The position numbers and the translations under genes were made by a program. From Branchiostoma floridae (Eukaryota > Chordata > Leptocardii > Amphioxiformes > Branchiostomatidae), in contig NC_049981.1 in assembly GCF_000003815.2 (NCBI RefSeq), positions 33,703,069 through 33,754,857 on the forward strand: a stretch of 51,789 bases of DNA, read 5' to 3'. The notes below the pieces were generated by a model. That model ran no database searches. It was not told the origin of the DNA and saw nothing but the letters and a program-made list of their open reading frames with translations. Shown here piece after piece: positions 10,352 to 21,749 of this stretch. Each line of letters opens with the position of its first letter. The first letter of the stretch is position 1.

Positions 10352-11264
10352 AACTAGAGTTCGGCGACCTCATACCTCCATGAAATATTTAGAGCTTTTG
10401 CAAATTTCATGCAATTGACTAACACATTAACATAATGTATGCATGGTGTTGTTCATCATTAACTAACGTACACATGTCACAATTATAAAATTCCCATCAT
10501 TAATCATAAAGCGCTTTCGCAATTTTTACATAAATTATGCAAATAAGTTCCTCATTACCATATGTGGTTTCTACTTATATTCCACCTATCATAATTAACA
10601 TGTGTTATATTTATTGAAGTCCAGCTATTGCAAACAATGGAATTATACAATTTCCTCATTAATTATGCAAATTAATTCCCTATTTGCATAACATGCATAT
10701 CATTATTTACACCTTTGCCCAAGCTACCTGCATGCCTAAAATGATGCCAATCCGTCAATCGTTTCTGCAGTTATCCTCTTTGGAATGTCTTGACAAAAAC
10801 GCCCCTGCAGTGCCGAAATGGAATGTTAGGTGGCTGAAACCTGCCCCACTTTGTCATGACACTGCAAGCTATCCACCAGCGAAATGTCAAGACCATATCA
10901 CGTCCAGGACAAGAGATATATAGAAAAACTGCTATGATAGAATATTCTCATTAATTGCGCAAATGTACTTCTACTTTGCATAATTAGTATGTCATTTTGT
11001 ACAACATTGTCTAAGGTATCTACATACAAAAAATAATGAAAATACGTTGTTCTCTTCTTGAGTTATCGTCTTCAGAACCTTTTGACAAAAATACCCCTGC
11101 TATCCCAAAACTAGACGCTAGGGGGCCCAAACTTATGTCACTTATTCTTGAGCGCAAAAGCTATTTAACGCCTAAAAATCGTGAACATAGCTTGTTTAGA
11201 ACATGAGATAGCAAACCCGGAAGTTGCGCTGCAGTACCAAGGGAAGCCGCTAGGTTGCCCAAAA
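10352..11264 (+). repeat. ~0.9-kb dispersed repeat, right direct copy
   Basis: Direct copy of 7098-8020, placed 24 bp before the exon 7 acceptor. Its last ~310 bp are repeated again downstream. Confidence 0.9.
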
Positions 11265-11650
11265 TTGTGCAAATGTACTTCTATTTTGCATAATTAGTAT
11301 GTCATTTTGTACAACATTGTCTAAGGTATCTTCATACAAAAAATAATGAAAATACGTTGTTCTCTTCTTGAGTTATCGTCTTCAGAACCTTTTGACAAAA
11401 ATACCCCTGCTATTCCAAAACTAGACGCTAGGGGGCCCAAACTTATGTCACTTATTCCTGAGCGCAAAAGCTATTTAACGCCTAAAAATCGTGAACATAG
11501 CTTGTTTAGAACATGAGATAGCAAACCCGGAAGTTGCGCTGCAGTACCAAGGGAAGCCGCTAGGTTGCCCAAAATTGTGCAAATGTACTTCTATTTTGCA
11601 TAATTAGTATGTCATTTTGTACAACATTGTCTAAGGTATCTACATACAAA
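11265..11650 (+). repeat. Extra tandem copy of the 310-bp tail
   Basis: The block beginning GTGCAAATGTACTTCTATTT occurs at 11267 and 11577 (period 310), followed by a partial copy. It is nearly identical to the tail of the repeat at 10352-11264. Confidence 0.9.
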
Positions 11651-11951
11651 AAAATGTATGAGGTAAGAGGACATCATGAGGTAAGAGGACATCATTAGTA
11701 GTGTAATGTCTACTTACACTCATACATAGTCATACTCTTATCGAGCTGTAGCATTAACAAAGTTCCGCTTTAGTGTGATCTATCAGTCATCATTACAGTC
11801 AGGTCCCTGTCTCATAGTCCAGTCTATGATTCAATAAAGCTCTTTAGCGTAAGGTATGGACGGCATGTTTACTTGGATGACTTAATTTGAGCAAAGAGAT
11901 TTAATCTGTATTTCCAAGAAAACTATTTTCAGGCCTTACGTTTTTTTTTTC

Positions 11952-14165
11952 GTGTGCTTATGTGTGCACACAGACAAACGAGTGTGCAGGCCCTTTCGTG
12001 ACTCTTGTCTCCGCTCCTTTGGCCAATGGATAACTAATCATTCCTGGTCTGAAGTTTTCTCGGCCCCTACCGCAGTCGAGAAAAGCCGCGCTATGCACAC
12101 AACCCTCCTGTCCCAAATGAACCGGTTCTTCCCTCTCAAGGTTGTTCGGCTACACCAGCATGACAAACCCTGGGTTACACCAGACATTAAAGCTCTGATC
12201 CACCAACGCCAACGGGCTTTCTCAAGCGACCTGAGGGCCTGGAAACAACTTAGAAACAAGACCCAACGTGCGATCAAGGCAGCCAAAGAGGCACACTACA
12301 ACTCTAAAGTTAAAAGTCTCAAGAAGGAGGACGCTGCTCAATGGAACAAGGAAATAAAACACATGGCAAACATGACCCGTACCGAACCAGTCATCCACAT
12401 TGAAGGCATAGACCCCAGCAACAAACGTGGTGTTGCCAATGAGATCAACACATCTCTTGCCTCTGTGATCCAGTCTCTGCCACCATTGGACCCATCACTT
12501 CTGCCGTCCTACCTACCGTCACTCCCAGCACCATCGGTAGAACCACGAGAAAGGCCGCAGGGCCTGATGGGATCCCAGGGAAACTTATCAAAGAATTTGC
12601 ATGTGAACTGAGCGCGCCTCTGGCAGATATCCTGAACGCCTCCCTCCATCAGGGTACCTTGGCAGAGGAGTGGAAATGCGCCGTTGTGGTCCCAGTGCCT
12701 AAGACGAAACCTCCCTCGGTCAAAAAACTGCGACCTATTTCCCTGACGTCTTTGTTAGGCAAAGTTGCCGAAAGCTTCATCAGTCAATGGGTATTGTCGG
12801 ACATTAAATCTGAAATCGACCCCCAGCAATTCGGCTGCCTGAAGGGTCGATCCACCACCCATTGTCTGTTAGACCTTACGAACGACTTATTCAAGGCCTC
12901 CGACCAACCTGGTACCCTGAGCTCCCTGGTGTCCACGGATTACAGTAAAGCCTTCGACCGTGTGTGTCACACCTTAGCTATTCGCCGACTGATTGAGTTG
13001 GGATTACGGCCATCTCTCGTCAAATAGATTTCAGATTTCCTCACGAACAGACAACAGTTGGTCCGTTACCACGGAGCCCTTTCTGAATCTGTTTCTGTAA
13101 CCTGTGGCCTGCCGCAAGGAACGATTCTTGGCCCCATCATATTAATTGTCTATATAAACAGTGCAGCACGCCAAGCCCTATCCAAGAGATGGAAGTTTGT
13201 AGATGACTTGAACTTGCTGGAAACTAGAAACTCGTCATCACAACCTACGAGTATCCAACAGGACTTAACTGACCTGACCACATGGTCGCAGGAAAGCCAG
13301 ATGGTTCTCCATCCGGGTAAATGTATGGTTCTCCATGTCCAGTTCAGCATGAATCCACGCCCTGCTCCCCCGCTCAAGATAAATAACGTTGCTCTAGTGG
13401 AAGTAAGAATCATGAGAATACTCGGTCTCTACTTACAGGCGGACCTCAAATGGAACGCGCACGTCGACCACACATACAGTAAGGCAAGCCAACGTCTGTT
13501 CTTTCTGCGCAGACTGAAACATTTCCACATTTCGCTTGTTACATTCGTCCAGTTACTGAGTACTCAGCCCCTGTTTGGCACCCAGGATTAACCACACAGC
13601 AGAGTAACAAGATAGAACGTATCCAGCGCAGAGCGGTACGGATCATCATGGGACGCGACTACACCAGCTACCGAGATGCGTGTACACAGCTTGGCCTTCC
13701 ATCTCTTCACTCCAGACGTTCAAATCTGACTCTTATGTTTGCACAATCACTCTTAGTGTCTGATCAATTCCGCCACTTCCTACCATCCACAAGAAAGAGC
13801 GTCAGTTGTCGACAAACCCACTCTGCCAACAAACTGGACATTCCCAAGTGCAGAACCGAACGCTATAAGTCTAGTGCCATTCCGTACATGGTTCGTCTAC
13901 TCAACTGTCGAAATGCTCCCATGCCTTAATCCTGCTAGTATTGTATGCCTCTAATTTTCGTTTATGATATTCGCTGTTCGATATCATGTAAATATTTATA
14001 TTCGTACCTAACTGATTTTACAAGTAATTCTATTTTAATGATTTGCCTTGTTGGGCATTGACCGAATGCGCTTATTTTATTGTGATATTGCAACTGCAAT
14101 TCAGCCGTTGGGCTGCGAGTGTGGCGATATGTTTTTGTTCAATAAACCATTACTAAATGTTCCAT
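11952..14165 (+). pseudogene. Decayed CR1/Jockey-like LINE, RT domain
   Basis: Fragments of one reverse transcriptase ORF lie in three frames: 11952-12611, 12659-13591 (stop TAG at 13025) and 13648-13929. Visible RT motifs: LRPISLTS, QFGCLKGRST, DYSKAFDRV, GLPQGTILGP and FVDD in place of the usual Y/FADD. No endonuclease domain is seen, so the copy is 5'-truncated. The 3'UTR runs to the AATAAA-like site near 14140. It is inserted antisense in the intron between exons 6 and 7. Clade assignment is by motif style only. Confidence 0.85.
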
Positions 14166-14339
14166 CGATATTCAATCATATCAGGATACCTAAACTCGAT
14201 TTATCCATTCATCATTATACAGATCTGTCGATAACGTTCGATGAAGAGTTAACGATGCTAATTAATTTCGTTAGAGTTAGAAGAGTCTGGAGTAGTTCAA
14301 GGGAGGGGTTCCTCAGAGAGAGCGACAATGCCCTGCCAT

Positions 14340-14341
<2 letters not shown>

Positions 14342-14420
<79 letters not shown>
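14342..14420. repeat. (GA)n microsatellite
   Basis: About 39 uninterrupted GA units 3' of the LINE remnant and 120 bp from exon 6. Confidence 0.98.
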
Positions 14421-14422
<2 letters not shown>

Positions 14423-14540
14423 TCGAAGGTTCATTACGCTTAGCTTTTAATACTACATCTAGATCTGTTTATTGCAAAGACATGCCACGTTAACGTCATA
14501 ATGTTAACCACGTATCAAGGTAGATGACGTAAATTCCTAC

Positions 14541-14806
14541 CCGGAAATACTTGGACCTCACAGATGTTCAGTACTCGAGAGGGCCCGGGCAGACGGACGA
14601 CCACATAGCGTCCCCGCATCCCCGGACAGGAGACGGAAATGGACGGCTGGGTCACGTCGATGTGATGGTCACCTCCACACCTGGGGTTTGAGATGACGTC
14701 GCCGGAATCGCCGATGTGGATGTTGAAGGGGTTGAGATCGCCGATGTGGATGTTGAAGGGGTTGAGTCGTTCCGGAAATTCATCCTGACGGTTGAAGATG
14801 ACCACC
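14541..14806 (-). CDS. Exon 6: fucolectin-type (FTP) domain, second half
   Basis: Acceptor TCATGATATACAG, donor CCGG|GTAGGA; enters in phase 2, leaves in phase 1. The peptide starts RVVIFNRQDEFPERLNPF and later shows NPRCGGDHHIDVTQPSISV, GRYVVVRLPG and LNICEVQVF, diagnostic of the domain's C-terminal half. LNPFNIHIGD is written twice in a row because 30 bp at 14707-14736 recur exactly at 14737-14766. The vicinal Cys pair usual after RQD in fucolectins is replaced by EF. Confidence 0.92.
14707..14766 (-). repeat. Perfect 30-bp tandem duplication inside exon 6
   Basis: Two exact 30-bp copies side by side add ten residues (LNPFNIHIGD) in frame to the FTP domain. Their identity implies a very recent slippage event or an assembly error. 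Confidence 0.9.
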
Positions 14807-15393
14807 CTGTATATCATGAAGACAGAGCAATGACACAGCAGTGAATCTTGTACATAGTCGTATAATAAATAAATGAATGAATTTATTGCTCAACAATCGC
14901 ACAGGGAACAATGTATGGCAACCAATAACAACTAATAGCTATACAGACAATAGTACTAAGAGGCTACATACAAAACAACAACAAAACATTATCAATAACA
15001 GTACAGTTATGTATGATTAATCTGGTCTCGCATTTGGAATACATTATAACCTGGCCTACGTAGGCGGATATATGAGTTGAACATGAGAGCAATATATGGA
15101 AAATATCGTTTTCTGCACCAGTAAGAGAGATCTGTGTTTTGGTTCTAATATTCTTAAACAGTATTTCTCTCTCTTTACTGTAGGTAGGATATTTCATAAC
15201 AAAGTGGAATTCATCTTCTAGTCGTATGAACGTTATTTAAAACGTCTTAACTGTGACAGATCCTCCGATCTGTACTTAGCCCGATGTGACAAAAATGTGC
15301 AATAGAGGTTTTCAATCAATCATTATTCGGTGGACTCATGTATACATGTATTATATACAAAACTGATGGACTATATACATGCTGTACGCTTAC

Positions 15394-15580
15394 CTGTCAA
15401 TCATGTAGGGTTCCCCCAGATCCACCCACCAGCTGACGTTAGCCTGCCCCTGGTACGGACTGGCAGCGCAGGAGCCGGCGGAGTAGTCTCCGTCCGTGTT
15501 CCCGTCCACGGCCCGGCCGGGCTCCCCGCCCGGGTACGTGCTGGTCTGATCCGCGGGCTTCCCAACGGCGACGTTAGCAC
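15394..15580 (-). CDS. Exon 5: fucolectin-type (FTP) domain, first half
   Basis: Acceptor TTCTGCCTGCTGCAG, donor CAG|GTAAGC; enters in phase 1, leaves in phase 2. The peptide begins SANVAVGKPADQTSTYPGG and contains GRAVDGNTDGDY, SCAASPYQ and NVSWWVDLGEPYMIDR. NVA-GKPA-QSS, A(V/I)DGN and W-VDLG are hallmarks of the FTP (fucolectin / tachylectin-4 / pentraxin-1) fold, which binds fucose. NVS is an N-glycosylation sequon. The neighbouring gap at 15646-15762 lies in the intron. Confidence 0.92.
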
Positions 15581-15762
15581 CTGCAGCAGGCAGAAGGACT
15601 GGCATTATAATCTCCAAGCAGATTCCTCTGGTGGCATAAAACGGTNNNNNNNNNNNNNNNNNNNNNNNNNNNNNNNNNNNNNNNNNNNNNNNNNNNNNNN
15701 NNNNNNNNNNNNNNNNNNNNNNNNNNNNNNNNNNNNNNNNNNNNNNNNNNNNNNNNNNNNNN

Positions 15763-16453
15763 TTCCCCAGCTTATGTTACTGCTTGGAGATTATGGCATT
15801 AGGCTTAGGTCCCAGATGTAAAAAGGGGGCCCGGCCGGGCAGTTCACGGGCTATTCTCTGGCAACCATTGTAGAAATTTGTCTAAGCTTATTTCAAAATG
15901 GTTCCAAATATATTCAACAGGGATTTGTATGATCTAAGTGCAGAGAAATACTCATCAAATGTGGTTGTAGATTATTAAACCGTATTTGATGACTTGTAAT
16001 AAACGATTTTTGGTAGTTCTATAGATTTGAGTGACGTCACAAAATCACGTGATAATTCCTATAAAGCTAGGCATCTGACATGGTTATCATGCAAAATAAT
16101 AAAGTAGAGGAATCAACCTTTTCAAAAAAGTATGTCACCTTTTGTCCCTTTGTTTGGTACCAAATGGCCATTTTTGGGGACCTGGACTATTTCGGGCCCC
16201 GTGGAACACCTTGCGGCTCTCAGTGTATTTTGGGGCCCGGTCGGGCAGCGGGTTGAATTTAAGTCGAATTTAAAATGGACCCGGGACCCGGTGATGTCAC
16301 TCCACTAACAATGGGGTGAATGGGAGCCGGTTGGGATTGGGGAATTCCGTGCAATTGACCGAATCGAAGTGTGCGATTATCCGATGTGCAATTAACTGGC
16401 TTCTTCTAGTACACCAAGTGGGCGTCACTTGGTAGAGTAGAGCACAGGGCCCG
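15763..16453. other. Intron, MITE-like debris
   Basis: No coding seen. GGCCCGGCCGGGCAG near 15828 and GGCCCGGTCGGGCAG near 16235 resemble the ends of the ACATTTCCAAA MITE family. Confidence 0.5.
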
Positions 16454-17286
16454 TGCGTGGTGCTACGTATGCGCACGTGTGCATACGTATACACACATTC
16501 CGCAGGACTGGTGCGTGGTGCTACGTATGAATACGTTCCGCAGGACTGGCGCGTGGTGCTACGTATGAATACGTTCCGCAGGACTGGCGCGTGGTGCTAC
16601 GTATGAATACGTTCCGCAGGACTGGCGCGTGGTGCTACGTATGAATACGTTCCGCAGGACTGGCGCGTGGTGCTACGTATGAATACGTTCCGCAGGACTG
16701 GTGCGTGGTGCTACGTATGAATACGTTCCGCAGGACTGGCGCGTGGTGCTACGTATGAATACGTTCCGCAGGACTGGCGCGTGGTGCTACGTATGAATAC
16801 GTTCCGCAGGACTGGTGCGTGGTGCTACGTATGAATACGTTCCGCAGGACTGGCGCGTGGTGCTACGTATGAATACGTTCCGCAGGACTGGTGCGTGGTG
16901 CTACGTATGAATACGTTCCGCAGGACTGGCGCGTGGTGCTACGTATGAATACGTTCCGCAGGACTGGTGCGTGGTGCTACGTATGAATACGTTCCGCAGG
17001 ACTGGCGCGTGGTGCTACGTATGAATACGTTCCGCAGGACTGGCGCGTGGTGCTACGTATGAATACGTTCCGCAGGACTGGCGCGTGGTGCTACGTATGA
17101 ATACGTTCCGCAGGACTGGTGCGTGGTGCTACGTATGAATACGTTCCGCAGGACTGGCGCGTGGTGCTACGTATGAATACGTTCCGCAGGACTGGCGCGT
17201 GGTGCTACGTATGAATACGTTCCGCAGGACTGGTGCGTGGTGCTACGTATGAATACGTTCCGCAGGACTGGCGCGTGGTGCTACGT
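16454..17286. repeat. 38-bp satellite array 1 (about 21 units, runs into a gap)
   Basis: Head-to-tail 38-bp units beginning GCGTGGTGCTACGTATGAAT, each containing the dyad ACGTATGAATACGT. Units vary mainly at one C/T position. The array continues into the N gap at 17287. Confidence 0.97.
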
Positions 17287-18579
17287 NNNNNNNNNNNNNN
17301 NNNNNNNNNNNNNNNNNNNNNNNNNNNNNNNNNNNNNNNNNNNNNNNNNNNNNNNNNNNNNNNNNNNNNNNNNNNNNNNNNNNNNNNNNNNNNNNNNNNN
17401 NNNNNNNNNNNNNNNNNNNNNNNNNNNNNNNNNNNNNNNNNNNNNNNNNNNNNNNNNNNNNNNNNNNNNNNNNNNNNNNNNNNNNNNNNNNNNNNNNNNN
17501 NNNNNNNNNNNNNNNNNNNNNNNNNNNNNNNNNNNNNNNNNNNNNNNNNNNNNNNNNNNNNNNNNNNNNNNNNNNNNNNNNNNNNNNNNNNNNNNNNNNN
17601 NNNNNNNNNNNNNNNNNNNNNNNNNNNNNNNNNNNNNNNNNNNNNNNNNNNNNNNNNNNNNNNNNNNNNNNNNNNNNNNNNNNNNNNNNNNNNNNNNNNN
17701 NNNNNNNNNNNNNNNNNNNNNNNNNNNNNNNNNNNNNNNNNNNNNNNNNNNNNNNNNNNNNNNNNNNNNNNNNNNNNNNNNNNNNNNNNNNNNNNNNNNN
17801 NNNNNNNNNNNNNNNNNNNNNNNNNNNNNNNNNNNNNNNNNNNNNNNNNNNNNNNNNNNNNNNNNNNNNNNNNNNNNNNNNNNNNNNNNNNNNNNNNNNN
17901 NNNNNNNNNNNNNNNNNNNNNNNNNNNNNNNNNNNNNNNNNNNNNNNNNNNNNNNNNNNNNNNNNNNNNNNNNNNNNNNNNNNNNNNNNNNNNNNNNNNN
18001 NNNNNNNNNNNNNNNNNNNNNNNNNNNNNNNNNNNNNNNNNNNNNNNNNNNNNNNNNNNNNNNNNNNNNNNNNNNNNNNNNNNNNNNNNNNNNNNNNNNN
18101 NNNNNNNNNNNNNNNNNNNNNNNNNNNNNNNNNNNNNNNNNNNNNNNNNNNNNNNNNNNNNNNNNNNNNNNNNNNNNNNNNNNNNNNNNNNNNNNNNNNN
18201 NNNNNNNNNNNNNNNNNNNNNNNNNNNNNNNNNNNNNNCGTAGCGCGCGAGCTGGCCCACTTGGTTGCAAAGCGGTCACACCCCTGTCCGGACAATGGGA
18301 ACGACCATTTAAATGAAGCCTTTTGTGCAAAGTATCATCACACCCCCGTCCGGCAATGGGAACGACCAAATTCCCCAGCACAACGTATCAACTTTATTAT
18401 CATAAACACAGTGACACGTGGTTAGACATGTCAGGCAGATTTTCTAAATCCGAACTAATATTACAGAAAAAAATTATTCACCTGTAGCTCCGCATTTATT
18501 GTTGTTGCAAAGACTACAATAATGTCTTGACAAAAGATTAAGTGTCTTTTCATAATGAATTCTTTTAAATCGCGCTGAC

Positions 18580-18815
18580 AGCATGATCCTGTCAATCATC
18601 TGTCAACAATGCAAATTTTCCCACAGCTGACATGATCATCATGTCAACAATGCAAATAGCCACTCCCTAAGAAGCCTGAGACTATTGACAGGATCGTCCT
18701 GTTAACAGTGGAAAAAATTGCACTGTTGGCAGGATCGTCCTGGATCGTCCTGTCAACAGTGTAAAGTTTTCTACTGTTGACAGGATTGACAGGACGATCC
18801 TGTCAATAGCCATAA
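18580..18815. repeat. Cluster of interspersed palindromes in the arm
   Basis: Variants of TTGACAGGATCGTCCTGTCAA recur, centred on GATC, with neighbouring forms such as CAGCTGACATGATCATCATG. Each can fold on itself and pair with the others. The same cluster appears inverted at about 26561-26796 in the right arm. Confidence 0.85.
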
Positions 18816-18870
18816 CTCCCCCATCACCACCACCACCACAAAGAATGGCTATAAATCATCCTATTGAAGT

Positions 18871-19099
18871 ATCGTAAACTGGACAAACTGTCGTGATGCT
18901 GCTACGTATACGCTACTGAAATATCGTAAGTTGGGCAAACTGTCGTGATTCTGCTAAGGTATACGCTACTGAAATATCGTAAGTTGGGCAAACTGTCGTG
19001 ATACTGCCACGAAAGACGCTACCGAAATATCGTAAACTGGGCGAACTGTCGTGATGCTGCCAAGAAACACGCTAACAAAATATCGTAATTAGGACTAAC
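18871..19099. repeat. Five ~52-bp tandem subrepeats at the arm's inner edge
   Basis: ATCGTAA recurs at 18871, 18923, 18975, 19029 and 19082, followed each time by an (aaa/gaa)ctgtcgtgat-type block. Mirrored in the right arm. Confidence 0.85.
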
Positions 19100-19227
19100 T
19101 GTCGCCCGGTATCGCCGCTAAATCGCTTAAATCGCCCTTTTACATTTTAGAGTTAGGCCTTTAGAGTATCCGCTTTCTATACTGTTTACCATTGTCAAGT
19201 TTTGTCACCACCAAGAATTTGTGATAA

Positions 19228-19392
19228 ATTAAACTATATAAACTTTAAACTGGACCTAACCAACAAGAAACAAATACATTTCATTACAGAAATTAGCGCA
19301 TATATGATAATGAAACTGTCAGATCATTGCATCTGGCAAAGTTTGATTAAACAGAACCGTGGAAATCCTGGCATGTTCCCATGGTCTGAAAC
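19228..19392. repeat. Nested inverted repeat 2, left copy
   Basis: 165 bp that match the reverse complement of 23829-23997 with one substitution and a 4-bp indel noticed. It is not concentric with the 861-bp arms. Confidence 0.9.
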
Positions 19393-20069
19393 GGCGAAGA
19401 AATTCCCTTGTGTCACATTAAGTACATTGGATCGGGTGTTACATGTTGGCGAAATAGGCGAACCCTTCACTTACATCTGTGTTTGAATAGAACATCTACA
19501 GACTCTACATATATCATATATACATATAATGTATAGAAAGAGGTGGGGAAGAAATAATCTCCATCTTCTATTAAAATGTAATTTTGGATCATCACCCATC
19601 AAAAACTGAATTTGGAAAAAATCCCCCTCCATGCAAGAATGGACTCTTCCAGCACACCCAATGTATAATTGCAAAATAGACCAGTCCAAAAATACTCCCA
19701 CTAAAAGACTTTGATGTCGTCACCAAAGTCAATAAATGGATTTGAAATAAATGCCCTCTTAAGTGGAAGAATGGACTCTTCCAACACACCCTATTTAAAA
19801 TTGAAAACAGAACAGTCCAGAAATACTCCCTCTGTAAATTTGGCCTTATAAGGCATAGGAGCCAAAGGTAAAAAAATTTAGTCTAAAAATGGCCAAAAAA
19901 ATTCACAAATTCAACAATTTCAAAGTAATGTGGCCAGAAAAATGGAGCACTGTCAGCATATACTCTGCACACCTTTAGACCAAATTTCATGTCATTTTTA
20001 TTCAATACAAGGGCATAGGAGCCAAAAATATACTTTTGAAGTGATGGATGCAAAAAGGATTCATGGGGT
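19393..20069. other. Intron, dispersed repeat debris
   Basis: AATGGACTCTTCCA recurs near 19635 and 19770 and again at 26246. 'ggcataggagccaaa' occurs twice. No coding. Confidence 0.5.
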
Positions 20070-20446
20070 GCCGGGGACATATGTTGAATGCACCTCTGTA
20101 CCAAATTTCAGGTCATTAGGTTGTCATACCAGGGGACTGGGGCCAAAAATATATATTAATTTGACCCCCCAAAAAAACTAAATATGATAACTTCTAAGGC
20201 CTCTATAAAAAAAAGTGAAGAAAGAAAAAAACGTCTGAGGGTATTTGCGATCTCTACCTTCCTGTCAGATTTCAGCTCATTTGGCCCAAAATGACAATGT
20301 TGGATCCATTTGAAGATTTGGCAGGAGAATAAGAAACATGACAAAAGACAATACTATCAATACTATGTTTGGATTGAAATATGATAAAACTCAATATGTT
20401 AGGCTTTGTCAATGTAACAACTCTAAGATTTTCAATAGAAACTTAC

Positions 20447-20591
20447 TGTGAATGCCACAGCCTAAAATATCCACTCTCATACTCATCCAGTTGTGCCAGG
20501 ACTGTGGCAGAAAACGCACATAACGAGCATTAGCGGGATTATCCAGTAAGTTTGTTACGGTGGTGCTCCCTGTCATGTTGCCCTGGAACAC
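20447..20591 (-). CDS. Exon 4 (copy A): near-identical duplicate beside a gap
   Basis: Same length, phases and splice sites as 21331-21475 at an offset of 884 bp. It is read identical apart from the first residues (VFQGNMTGST instead of VFPGNNDRST). The copies share their flanks at least from 20070/20954 onward. The differences are small indels that compensate each other and cluster within about 55 bp of the N gap at 20622. That pattern fits an unmerged contig overlap better than a true second exon. If real, it would be an alternative, mutually exclusive exon. Treat it as a likely assembly duplicate. Confidence 0.5.
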
Positions 20592-21330
20592 CTAAGACCG
20601 TAAAGGATAATTAACATGATTNNNNNNNNNNNNNNNNNNNNNNNNNNNNNNNNNNNNNNNNNNNNNNNNNNNNNNNNNNNNNNNNNNNNNNNNNNNNNNN
20701 NNNNNNNNNNNNNNNNNNNNNNNNNNNNNNNNNNNNNNNNNNNNNNNNNNNNNNNNNNNNNNNNNNNNNNNNNNNNNNNNNNNNNNNNNNNNNNNNNNNN
20801 NNNNNNNNNNNNNNNNNNNNNNNNNNNNNNNNNNNNNNNNNNNNNNNNNNNNNNNNNNNNNNNNNNNNNNNNNNNNNNNNNNNNNNNNNNNNNNNNNNNN
20901 NNNNNNNNNNNNNNNNNNNNNNNNNNNNNNNNNNNNNNNNNNNNNNNNNNNNNGCCGGGGACATATGTTGAATGCACCTCTGTACCAAATTTCAGGTCAT
21001 TAGGTTGTCATACCAGGGGACTGGGGCCAAAAATATATATTAATTTGACCCCCCAAAAAAACTAAATATGATAACTTCTAAGGCCTCTATAAAAAAAAGT
21101 GAAGAAAGAAAAAAACGTCTGAGGGTATTTGCGATCTCTACCTTCCTGTCAGATTTCAGCTCATTTGGCCCAAAATGACAATGTTGGATCCATTTGAAGA
21201 TTTGGCAGGAGAATAAGAAACATGACAAAAGACAATACTATCAATACTATGTTTGGATTGAAATATGATAAAACTCAATATGTTAGGCTTTGTCAATGTA
21301 ACAACTCTAAGATTTTCAATAGAAACTTAC

Positions 21331-21475
21331 TGTGAATGCCACAGCCTAAAATATCCACTCTCATACTCATCCAGTTGTGCCAGGACTGTGGCAGAAAACG
21401 CACATAACGAGCATTAGCGGGATTATCCAGTAAGTTTGTTACGGTGGTGCTCCTGTCATTGTTGCCTGGAAACAC
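21331..21475 (-). CDS. Exon 4 (copy B): F5/8 type C domain, end
   Basis: Acceptor CCGTCTAG, donor CACA|GTAAGT; 145 nt, enters in phase 0 and leaves in phase 1. The peptide contains NARYVRFLPQSWHNWMSMR and closes with RVDILGC, the final Cys of the discoidin domain. The first residues read VFPGNNDRST. The family usually shows VFQGN-D, so the first ~20 nt may carry base-call errors (see copy A at 20447-20591). Joined to exon 5 it gives Ser-Ala-Asn. Confidence 0.88.
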
Positions 21476-21749
21476 CTAGACGGTAAAAGGATAATTAACA
21501 TGATTTATTTTTTAAACTCTTTTACACAATGGATTCAGCTTTTTTTTGTTAATTGGCCTGCCCCATAAGCCCCGCCCCTCCCCGGGGGTTCCAGGATAGA
21601 CAGCACATGTTCACCAGGCCTGCGCCTCCAACGTTCATTCCCGCTCAAAGCACGACCGGGCGGCATTCTTCGCTAGTCCGCTTTGCCGTTTTCTCAACCC
21701 AACACCACCCCCCTCACCACCAATTTCAATACATGTAGGTAGTACCGTA

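Larger units (their letters stand above)
18239..19099 (+). repeat. Left arm of 861-bp inverted repeat
   Basis: It matches the reverse complement of 26277-27137 over its whole length; only one mismatch was noticed by eye. Three internal zones follow in order: unique outer part, cluster of GATC-centred palindromes (about 18580-18815), five ~52-bp subrepeats (18871-19099). The outer edge is cut by the 17287-18238 gap, so the arm may be longer. The match ends sharply after GGACTAAC. Confidence 0.95.
20070..21505. repeat. 884-bp-offset direct duplication spanning an assembly gap
   Basis: 20070 to about 20613 recurs at 20954 to about 21505, including 3' intron sequence and exon 4. No difference was noticed by eye except close to the gap edge. 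Between them lie 332 N. Probably two ends of one locus placed in series by the assembler. Confidence 0.8.

Noticed and set aside
16454-17286. CRISPR-like regular repeat array
   Set aside because: Units are contiguous 38-mers without unique spacers, in an intron-bearing animal genome. It is a satellite.
17205-18381. Open frames of 330-366 codons
   Set aside because: Nearly all codons are N from the assembly gap.
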